From: Phycisphaerae bacterium
GTDB taxonomy: Bacteria; Planctomycetota; Phycisphaerae; UBA1845
Direction of reading: 5' to 3'
DNA: 64,000 nucleotides
NCBI GenBank assembly: GCA_029260165.1
Contig: JAJDDT010000052.1
Span: forward strand, 1-64,000
Made by a program: the position numbers and the translations under genes. Positions within the stretch are counted from its first letter, which is position 1. Each line of letters begins with the position of its first letter. Positions 28,288 through 35,049 of this stretch are shown here, in pieces. The notes beneath the pieces were generated by a model. The model saw only the letters and a list, made by a program, of their open reading frames with translations, made no database searches and was not told the origin of the DNA.

Positions 28288-30159
28288 ATGCGACAAACCA
28301 TGACCAGGACGACAAGATCAGGCAACAGAGCAAACGGTAGGGCAGGTGCTCGCGCCTGCCGCGACCATCAAACGCCATCAACGAAACACCCCCAATGTAG
28401 CGCCACCCCTTGTGTGTGGCGGGAACACCAGACGATACCAACAAGCTCCAACCGCCACATGTGCGTCAAAACCGCATTGCTCATCGCCACAATGCTCACC
28501 GCCTGCACCCAGGCAGCCAATGTCTCCTTCACCATCTCGAAAAAGAAATCCTACGTCGGCGTCCCCGTCCAGCTCCAGATCAGCATCGAAAACGCAGAAG
28601 ACCACACCCCACCATCCTTCCCCGACATCCCCAACGCCGACGTCCGCACGGCCCCCCCCTCATCCTCACACATGACCACCATCGTCAATGGCCAAATGGA
28701 ACGAAAATCAACGACAACCTACACCTCCCAGCCACAAACCATCACCGTCAAAAAATCCGACAACAACGACCTCCTCTCCGTCGAACTCACAGGACAGAAA
28801 AACTCCGTCTACATCGGCGAATCCATCAACGTCACACTCGAAATCCGGCTCAAACAATTCAACAAAAACCGCGTCAAACTCGACTTCAGAGATATGTGGT
28901 CCACCATCAACCAAAACGCCAGCACATGGGGACAGTTCGCAAGCCTCGTCAACACAAGAAACAACAACATCAAAGTCCGCACCACAAGACGCAACACCAA
29001 CGGACAACAACACACCTACTTCGTCTATTCGGTCGAAAACCAGTTCTGGCCCGAACGACCCGGAAAACTCGAAGGTGGAAACATCACCATCGTCGCCAAC
29101 TACCCCCTGAGCGTCTCACGAAACCGCTTCTCCATCCTGAGAAGACTCTCCATCGACCGCGCCAAACCCGTCTCCGCCACCGTCAAAGACCCCGACATCA
29201 CCGTCAAATCACCACCCACCCAAAACCAACCCGCCATCTTCCGTAGCGCCGTCGGAAACTACACCATCGCAACCACCGCAACACCCACCGTCGCCAACGT
29301 CGGCGACCCCATCACCATCACCCTGAGCATCACCGGCAATGGCCGACTAGACCTCCTCCAACCCCCACCCCTCACCGATCAACCAAGCCTCACCAACGAC
29401 TTCCGAGTCCCCGACGAACCGCTCGCCGGAGTCGTCAATGGACAAACCAAAACCTTCACCCAATCCATCCGCGCCACCCGCGACGACATCACCGAAATCC
29501 CGCCCATCAAATTCGCCTACTTTGATCCTGACATCGAACAATACGTCACCATACAATCCGACCCCATCCCCATCTCCATCAAACAACAAACCCAACTCCC
29601 CGTCACCCAAATGGTCGAAGGATCACTCACCCCCTCCATCACCAACCTCACCGCAAGAACCGACGGACTTCTCGCCAACATCGACGACCCAGGCCTCCTG
29701 CTAACCACCCAAACCGTCACCATCACCCCGACCACACTCACCATCCTCGGCAGCCTCCCCATCCTCTACACCGCCACCCTCCTCTTCCAGTCCAACCGCC
29801 GAAAACTCAAAAACAACATCGCCCTCGCCCGCAGAAAATCCGCCAAACGAATCGCCAACCACAAACTCGCTAACGCAATCAACACCACCGACCCAACCGC
29901 CGCAGCCAACCTCGCCGCAAGCACCCTCACCACCTACATCGCCGACCGCTGCAATCTCCCCGCCGCAGGCCTCACCCGCACCGACGCCGTCACCCATCTC
30001 CAAAACCGATTCGTGACCGAATCCCTCATCACCGACATCGACCAGCTATTGGAAGAATGCGAACACATCCAGTACGCCCCCTCCACTTCCGCCGCCCAAA
30101 ACATCACCACCCGCACCCAACAATGCATCACCCGCCTCGAAAAGGAATACCTCAAATGA
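28288..30159 (+). CDS. batD: BatD-like (oxygen tolerance) membrane protein
   Basis: The frame starts at ATG 28288, which has AAGGA at an 8-nt spacing, just after batC. Residues 1-57 cover REP2 and REP1 repeats. The signal peptide (MCVKTALLIATMLTACTQA) begins at residue 58 (ATG 28459, no Shine-Dalgarno sequence). The mature protein has three or more beta-sandwich repeats typical of BatD (VSFTISKKKSYVGVPVQLQISIENAED; VELTGQKNSVYIGESINVTLEI; YTIATTATPTVANVGDPITITLSITG). A transmembrane segment lies near residue 485 (TILGSLPILYTATLLF), then a helical cytoplasmic tail. Total 623 residues, normal for the family. Composition is very rich in C-ending codons and Thr, Asn and Pro. Confidence 0.87.
   Translation: MRQTMTRTTRSGNRANGRAGARACRDHQTPSTKHPQCSATPCVWREHQTIPTSSNRHMCVKTALLIATMLTACTQAANVSFTISKKKSYVGVPVQLQISIENAEDHTPPSFPDIPNADVRTAPPSSSHMTTIVNGQMERKSTTTYTSQPQTITVKKSDNNDLLSVELTGQKNSVYIGESINVTLEIRLKQFNKNRVKLDFRDMWSTINQNASTWGQFASLVNTRNNNIKVRTTRRNTNGQQHTYFVYSVENQFWPERPGKLEGGNITIVANYPLSVSRNRFSILRRLSIDRAKPVSATVKDPDITVKSPPTQNQPAIFRSAVGNYTIATTATPTVANVGDPITITLSITGNGRLDLLQPPPLTDQPSLTNDFRVPDEPLAGVVNGQTKTFTQSIRATRDDITEIPPIKFAYFDPDIEQYVTIQSDPIPISIKQQTQLPVTQMVEGSLTPSITNLTARTDGLLANIDDPGLLLTTQTVTITPTTLTILGSLPILYTATLLFQSNRRKLKNNIALARRKSAKRIANHKLANAINTTDPTAAANLAASTLTTYIADRCNLPAAGLTRTDAVTHLQNRFVTESLITDIDQLLEECEHIQYAPSTSAAQNITTRTQQCITRLEKEYLK
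28337..28360 (+). repeat. REP2 element inside the batD 5' region
   Basis: GTAG is followed by arms GGCAGGTG/CGCCTGCC (one G-T pair) and loop CTCG. The translated phase is the same as in the copy at 24128 (Gly-Arg-Ala-Gly-Ala-Arg). Confidence 0.86.
28397..28421 (+). repeat. REP1 variant inside the batD 5' region
   Basis: GTAG is followed by arms CGCCACCC/GTGTGGCG around CTTGT. The third base of the left arm and its partner both differ from the standard copy (C-G in place of T-A), keeping the stem; one mismatch lies near the loop. Confidence 0.8.
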
Positions 30160-31127
30160 CGCCATCAACAATACATCCAGGATCGCACCAACCCAATGTC
30201 GCGCCACCCCGTCACTCTTCTGTAGCGTCACCCCTTGTGGGTGACGAGAAAACCAACCACGCCAATCAAAGCCAACCCGTAGGGCCTGGGTGCCCCACGT
30301 CTTTAGACGTGGGGTATGGATTCGCACGACCAACGACCGTCATCCAATCAATCATCATCCTCACGCTCTTCACCACCCACCTGTCCGCCAACACCCCCGA
30401 CCCCCAACAAACCCTCGCCAACGCACTCACCCAATTCGACAACGCCACCGAACTGATGCGCACCGACCCCGACAAAGCCCAAACCGCCTTCAACAACGCC
30501 GCCAGGGAATTCCAATCCCTCATCGACAACGGACACCGAAACACCCACCTCTACTACAACCTCGCAAACACCCACCTCAGACTCGGGCAACTCGGACCCG
30601 CCATCGCCAACTACCGCCGCGCCCTCAAGATCAACCCCGCCAACGAACGCGCAAAAGCCAACCTCAACTTCACAAGAACACTCACGCGAGATCAGTTCAA
30701 AACCACAGGAACCCACGCACTAAAACAAACACTCCTCTTCTGGCACTACAACACCACCGCCCAATCCCGACGCAACTTCGCCATCATCCTCTACGCCTCA
30801 TTCTGGCTCATCCTCGCCACCAAAACCATCCGCCCCAAAACCCGCATCACCTACCCCGCCACCATCACGGGACTCGTCACCCTCGCACTCGCCATCTCAC
30901 TTTCCATCTCCATCCCAAACCAGTCACGACTCACCGGCGGCGTCATCACCGCAAACCAGGTCACCGTCCGAAAGGGCAATGGGCAATCCTACGCACCGCA
31001 ATTCGATCAGCCACTCCACGAAGGCACCGAATTCGCCATCCTCGAACAACGCAGCAATTGGCTCCACATCCAACTCCCCGACAACAACACCGGCTGGATC
31101 CAGTCAAAACACACCGAACTCTTCTGA
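30156..31127 (+). CDS. batE: BatE-type TPR/SH3 membrane protein
   Basis: ATG 30156 overlaps the batD stop and has AAGGA at a 9-nt spacing. It opens a frame of 323 residues whose first 51 codons run through REP1 and REP3 repeats. The likely signal segment follows (ARPTTVIQSIIILTLFTTHLSA). The only canonical closer start is a GTG at 30309, inside the REP3 hairpin. The mature protein has TPR motifs (LYYNLANTHLRLGQLGPAIANYRRALKINPANERA), two membrane segments (RRNFAIILYASFWLIL and TITGLVTLALAISLSI), and a C-terminal SH3-like domain (VTVRKGNGQSYAPQF...WLHIQLPDNNTGWIQ). This order is typical of BatE. It is the last gene of the operon. Confidence 0.85.
   Translation: MTPSTIHPGSHQPNVAPPRHSSVASPLVGDEKTNHANQSQPVGPGCPTSLDVGYGFARPTTVIQSIIILTLFTTHLSANTPDPQQTLANALTQFDNATELMRTDPDKAQTAFNNAAREFQSLIDNGHRNTHLYYNLANTHLRLGQLGPAIANYRRALKINPANERAKANLNFTRTLTRDQFKTTGTHALKQTLLFWHYNTTAQSRRNFAIILYASFWLILATKTIRPKTRITYPATITGLVTLALAISLSISIPNQSRLTGGVITANQVTVRKGNGQSYAPQFDQPLHEGTEFAILEQRSNWLHIQLPDNNTGWIQSKHTELF
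30198..30246 (+). repeat. REP1 composite: truncated unit plus full unit
   Basis: A second copy of the composite at 27315-27363. The truncated part begins GTCG in place of GTAG and has CGCCACCCC; the full REP1 is at 30222-30246. It is read in the same phase as the 27315 copy. Confidence 0.85.
30288..30314 (+). repeat. REP3 unit inside the batE 5' region
   Basis: It has GGGTGCCCCA, stem ACGTC/GACGT, a TTTA loop and GGGG. It is preceded by GTAGGGCCT (30279-30287), which looks like the foot of a REP2 element joined to REP3. Confidence 0.82.
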
Positions 31128-31161
31128 CCTGCGTCCGGTCCAATGGACCACTGCCCGCGAT

Positions 31162-32967
31162 TCAATTCTTCCTCTCCTCCAACTGTTCCCAACGAGCGTA
31201 GAGCCTTTCCACATGTTGCCTTGCGGACTCAAGCTCTTCCCAACGTTTCTGGGCCTCGATATGGTCCCCAGCCACCTCCGGATCCTCCGTAGCTTTGACG
31301 CATTGTTCCACACGGTCCTCCGCTTCGAGAATCGTCTCCTCCATTTCCTGGAGTTCCTTTTTTTCACTCGCAGTCAACCCACCATCATCCACCCTCGTTT
31401 TCGATTTCCCCGACTTGTTGCGGCTGGGCTTAACCTCTTTCCCGGAAGCGATACGGGCCTGAGCAGCCTGCCACTGAGCACAATTGACATACCGACCCAC
31501 ACGCCCGGAACCATCCAGACCCAATATCTCCGTGCAAACGCGATCCAGCATGAACCGGTCGTGCGTCACCAGAACAATCGCCCCCGCAAAATCAGTCAGG
31601 CTGTCCTCCAGAACATCAAGAGACGCGATGTCCAGGTCGTTGGTCGGCTCATCCAGAACAAGAACGTCAGCCGGTCGCAACATCAAACGAGCAATCAGAA
31701 CGCGCGCCTGTTCGCCACCCGATAATTCCCCCACAGGCAACTCAAGCTGACGCGACGAAAACAAAAACTGCCCAGCCCATGCACTAATGTGAATATTTCG
31801 ACCACGAAAATCCACACTCTCATTGTCTCCCGCAAGCGCCCACCGAAGCGTTACATCCTGCGGCAGTTCCTCGCGATTCTGATCGAACACAACAATCTGC
31901 AAATCCTCTGCCAGCTCAACCGAACCCGTATCAGGCGACAACGCGCCGGTCAGAACGCGAATCAACGTCGTTTTTCCACTTCCGTTGGCACCCAGCAACC
32001 CGACGCGCGTACCCGGAGACAACAGCAGCGAAACATCCTCGAACAACAACTTCCCGCCAAGCGTTTTGGACAGCCCCCCGGCGTCCAGCAACTTCTTCGA
32101 CCTGCGACCCGTGCTATCGAAATCGATACCCGCCACAGTCGTTCGAGCGTTGCGCTGCGACAGTTCGCGAAGCTCATCCTTGAGGCGATAAGCGTCCTCG
32201 ATGCGCGATTTCGATTTCGTCCGCTGCGCCTTTGAATTCGACTTGAGAAACGCAACCTCACGCCTGACGATGTTCGCCAGCGTCGCCTGCTGAGCTTTCT
32301 GTGCCTCCAGAAAATCCGACCGCTTTTCCAGAAACACGCTGTAGCTACCGCTCACACTGAAGTATCCATCCGGGTAAACCGGGTTCAACTCCACCACGCG
32401 ATTGGTCACATTCTCCAGAAAATACCGATCATGACTCACCGCAACAAACGCAAACGAAACCCCGGAAAGCATCTTCTCAAGCCACGCAATCCCCTCAAGG
32501 TCCAGGTGGTTCGTCGGCTCATCCATCAGAAGCAGGTCAGGCTGTTGAATGATCTCGCGCGCGACCGCCAACCGCTTCCGCCAACCACCCGACAACTCAG
32601 CCACCCCACCATCGGGATGCTCGAAACCAAACCTGCTCAGGATGATCGCCACCTGAGTATCACGCTCGTACGACTCCATGGGATGATCCGCCAGCGCGTC
32701 CCCCAACACCGACGCAACCGTATCCCCATCCGAAAACCGATCCTCCTGCGGGAGAAAACCGATTCGCGCCGATCGACGACGATTCACCTCGCCGCCGTCA
32801 GCCTGCTCCAAACCCGCCAGTATCTTCAAAAACGTCGTCTTCCCCGACCCATTGGGGCCGACGAACCCCACGCGCTCATCATCAACGAACCCGATGGACA
32901 GGCCATCGAAAAGCGTGCGTGTCCCAAAATGCTTCGAGACCGCGCGACATGTCACCAGTGTTCCCAT
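31162..32967 (-). CDS. ABC-F family ATPase (Uup-like)
   Basis: This is a soluble protein of about 601 residues with two ABC nucleotide-binding domains and no membrane segment. Domain 1 has GPNGSGKTTF, signature ELSGGWRKR and DEPTNHLD; domain 2 has GANGSGKTTL, GELSGGEQAR and DEPTNDLD. The linker between them is basic and helical (RREVAFLKSNSKAQRTKSKSRIEDAYRLKDEL). The end is a coiled coil (ASEKKELQEMEETILEAEDRVEQC...). This matches Uup, which acts on ribosomes or branched DNA. ATG 32967 is preferred because family similarity begins at once (GTLVTCRAVSKHFG). It converges on batE. Confidence 0.93.
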   Translation of the reverse strand: MGTLVTCRAVSKHFGTRTLFDGLSIGFVDDERVGFVGPNGSGKTTFLKILAGLEQADGGEVNRRRSARIGFLPQEDRFSDGDTVASVLGDALADHPMESYERDTQVAIILSRFGFEHPDGGVAELSGGWRKRLAVAREIIQQPDLLLMDEPTNHLDLEGIAWLEKMLSGVSFAFVAVSHDRYFLENVTNRVVELNPVYPDGYFSVSGSYSVFLEKRSDFLEAQKAQQATLANIVRREVAFLKSNSKAQRTKSKSRIEDAYRLKDELRELSQRNARTTVAGIDFDSTGRRSKKLLDAGGLSKTLGGKLLFEDVSLLLSPGTRVGLLGANGSGKTTLIRVLTGALSPDTGSVELAEDLQIVVFDQNREELPQDVTLRWALAGDNESVDFRGRNIHISAWAGQFLFSSRQLELPVGELSGGEQARVLIARLMLRPADVLVLDEPTNDLDIASLDVLEDSLTDFAGAIVLVTHDRFMLDRVCTEILGLDGSGRVGRYVNCAQWQAAQARIASGKEVKPSRNKSGKSKTRVDDGGLTASEKKELQEMEETILEAEDRVEQCVKATEDPEVAGDHIEAQKRWEELESARQHVERLYARWEQLEERKN

Positions 32968-33032
32968 CGTTCCCGCCAATCGCAGCAACCTGCGCTCCAA
33001 CACCCACGCAGATCATTGCCAACCATGGAACA

Positions 33033-33299
33033 CTACGTCGTCGGAAGCCGATAAAGCCCCTGACCCGTGTACTCGAGTCTGCCTTGTTCCACCAGTTTGT
33101 CCCAGATGGCTTTTCGATACTGATTCGGCGCCATGATAGCCACGATGCCCGAAGACCTCCCACCCGAAGTCGCCCCGTGTCCAAGCCCGGACTCGTCATC
33201 AAGACGGGCAAGCTTGAGCCGCTTCTTAAACGCCTTAAGCGCCTTGCGAAGCTCCTCCGGTGTAGGCTCTGACGACGCTGACGACTCGTGCTCAGACAT
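33033..33299 (-). CDS. Small hypothetical protein
   Basis: The 88-residue product is not recognised. The N-terminus is Ser/Glu-rich, followed by a basic helix (PEELRKALKAFKKRLKLARLDDES) and a C-terminal region (AIMAPNQYRKAIWDKLVEQGRLEYTGQGLYRL). The latter looks like a short winged-helix wing segment. ATG 33299 is chosen because GGAG lies about 9 nt upstream; the frame stays open for 20 more codons without support. It lies 66 nt upstream of the ABC-F gene in the same direction and may be in its transcript. Confidence 0.65.
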   Translation of the reverse strand: MSEHESSASSEPTPEELRKALKAFKKRLKLARLDDESGLGHGATSGGRSSGIVAIMAPNQYRKAIWDKLVEQGRLEYTGQGLYRLPTT

Positions 33300-33448
33300 A
33301 ATCTGTCGCTCCAATGAGTTGAATTGGTACCTCGGCGAGTATACACCACGAATCGGCAACGACCAGTCCGTCGCAGCGAACGCAGTTAATCAGAAAGAAG
33401 GAATCCGCCACCGAAAGAACGATCCAACACCCGTTTCACGAATAAATC

Positions 33449-33472
33449 GTAGGGCAGGTGCTCGCACCTGCC
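33449..33472 (+). repeat. REP2 element
   Basis: GTAG is followed by perfect arms GGCAGGTG/CACCTGCC with loop CTCG, identical in the hairpin to the copy at 24128. It lies in the 283-base spacer between two minus-strand genes, which otherwise shows only a run of nine or so cytosines (33481-33490). Confidence 0.87.
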
Positions 33473-33582
33473 GCCACTATCCCCCCCCCACCGCAAACTC
33501 GGCGAACACCAACGACGACCATTGTCGCCATCGCCAGCCGTCCTCCCGATGACAAAAAGCCTGGCTGACAGCCCGCCCGGTA

Positions 33583-34362
33583 CTAACCGAGGAGTGCGTC
33601 CTCAGGGACTGGAACATGGTTCGGACCGATCACCGCACCTGTCAGCACTCGTCTCAAAAATTCGAGTTTCTGACGCGCACCTGCAAGTTCGATCGCCTTC
33701 TCGTCGTACCCCGCTGACAGATACACGAAAAAGGCGTCCAATGTTGCATCAATTTGTGCAAGATCAAGGCGGTGCGTACTCTCAACAAATGTCTTGTCTG
33801 ACCAGGGAGATCGTGGACGCAACACGTCGACGAACCCCGGGCGAACCCGATAGTAAACGGTGTTCGTAACCTTCGACATCGCAATCAACGCGAATCCGAG
33901 AAGCATGGCATACACAATAAACGGAATATCGAACGGTACCGCCCAACTCAACACCATACCTGCAAGGAATATCCCAACAAGTATCAACGGGGGTATCCGC
34001 TTCGCCCACGGCGAGCACCGAACAATGAACGGCTCAAACAACTCGACGGGCGTATTCGCAAGCGATTCAATCTCATCACGAGTACCCGCGTACACGAGAC
34101 GACCATCGCCGCACGTCGAAATCGTCAGTCCGGCAAGTTTTCGCTTTTCACCCTTGGTTTTGAAGAGGCCGTAGAACGTCCAGGCCGCAAAGGCAGTCAT
34201 CGCAACGGAGAAAACTGACAATCCGCCGGACACAAATAAATAGATTGCTAAAGGAAGAACGATCAAACGCCAAGTTGTCAGCTTCGGCCAGTTCGGGTAC
34301 GGCTGACACGCAAAACAAACATGGTCACAAAGCAGGGACTTCGCAAACGTACGCTCGATCAT
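33583..34362 (-). CDS. Hypothetical membrane protein
   Basis: The 259-residue product is not recognised. It has two pairs of hydrophobic segments, near residues 32-66 (RLIVLPLAIYLFVSGGLSVFSVAMTAFAAWTF) and 122-160 (PPLILVGIFLAGMVLSWAVPFDIPFIVYAMLLGFALIAM), with soluble parts between and after. The N-terminus carries three Cys (LLCDHVCFAC) that could bind metal. Its start overlaps the stop of the next upstream gene (34359-34362, ATGA on the minus strand), so the two are probably translated together and may act together. Confidence 0.7.
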   Translation of the reverse strand: MIERTFAKSLLCDHVCFACQPYPNWPKLTTWRLIVLPLAIYLFVSGGLSVFSVAMTAFAAWTFYGLFKTKGEKRKLAGLTISTCGDGRLVYAGTRDEIESLANTPVELFEPFIVRCSPWAKRIPPLILVGIFLAGMVLSWAVPFDIPFIVYAMLLGFALIAMSKVTNTVYYRVRPGFVDVLRPRSPWSDKTFVESTHRLDLAQIDATLDAFFVYLSAGYDEKAIELAGARQKLEFLRRVLTGAVIGPNHVPVPEDALLG

Positions 34363-35009
34363 TCACTTTCCTGCCCCCCATCGCCGGACGTCTTCGACAC
34401 GGATTCCATCACCGAAACCCCATCCACCTCAACGTCGTCAATCTCGGGCGTGAACGATCCATCGAATCCGACGGTCACCGACACACGGGCGGAGCCATTC
34501 ACAAACTTGCCGTCGTAGTTGAATTTGAAACGATCACCGGCCTGATCCACCATGGGGTTCGCCTGCCGAATCTGTTGCAGCGGTCCGTGCGTCTCGACGA
34601 CACCCTCAAGCCACGCCCGAAACGCAGCCTCATCCACGTTGACCCGCAATCTCGGTGAAGCATATGTTTCGTAAAACGCCTCAGTGCTCTCAGCCACGCG
34701 AACCTGGCTGGCCTTCAACACCGCCATCGATCGCCGACTGGCTTGGCCCGCCGCGTAAAACATGTACCCGACGCCAACCATCCCCGCGACCACCACACTG
34801 ACAACCAACCCGATCGGAATAGCGGCGATAGAAAGCCCCATCCCCTTCCGCTTGCCACCGGACGTGTGAAAAATCCCGATGATACCCAACAACACGCCCA
34901 ACGGAGCGATCAGAAACGCCGTGACAAACGCGGTGATCGCAACGCCACTCCAGCGTATCGGTTGGGCGTACAAGGATTCCTGTGTATCAATATGTGATGT
35001 GTTGCTCAT
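34359..35009 (-). CDS. Hypothetical membrane-anchored protein
   Basis: This 216-residue product has two transmembrane segments (residues about 21-45 and 58-85; the first ends in LLGIIGIFHTSGGKRKG, a pattern seen in DUF4190-type proteins). An extracytoplasmic domain of about 120 residues follows, predicted as alpha/beta and including RVSVTVGFDGSFTPEIDDVEVDG. The arrangement suggests a small membrane sensor or anchor, with no known function. It is coupled to the downstream gene by a 4-nt overlap. Confidence 0.72.
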   Translation of the reverse strand: MSNTSHIDTQESLYAQPIRWSGVAITAFVTAFLIAPLGVLLGIIGIFHTSGGKRKGMGLSIAAIPIGLVVSVVVAGMVGVGYMFYAAGQASRRSMAVLKASQVRVAESTEAFYETYASPRLRVNVDEAAFRAWLEGVVETHGPLQQIRQANPMVDQAGDRFKFNYDGKFVNGSARVSVTVGFDGSFTPEIDDVEVDGVSVMESVSKTSGDGGQESE

Positions 35010-35049
35010 AACGCGGAATTACAACAGCATTCCCGCGTCATGACAAGCG

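Noticed and set aside
31128-31161. Bidirectional terminator between batE and the ABC-F gene (GGTCCAATGGACC)
   Set aside because: The palindrome is short and no T-run follows on either strand.
2420-33472. Possible CRISPR array from the repeated palindromes
   Set aside because: The copies are kilobases apart, vary in stem sequence and have no regular spacers or cas genes.
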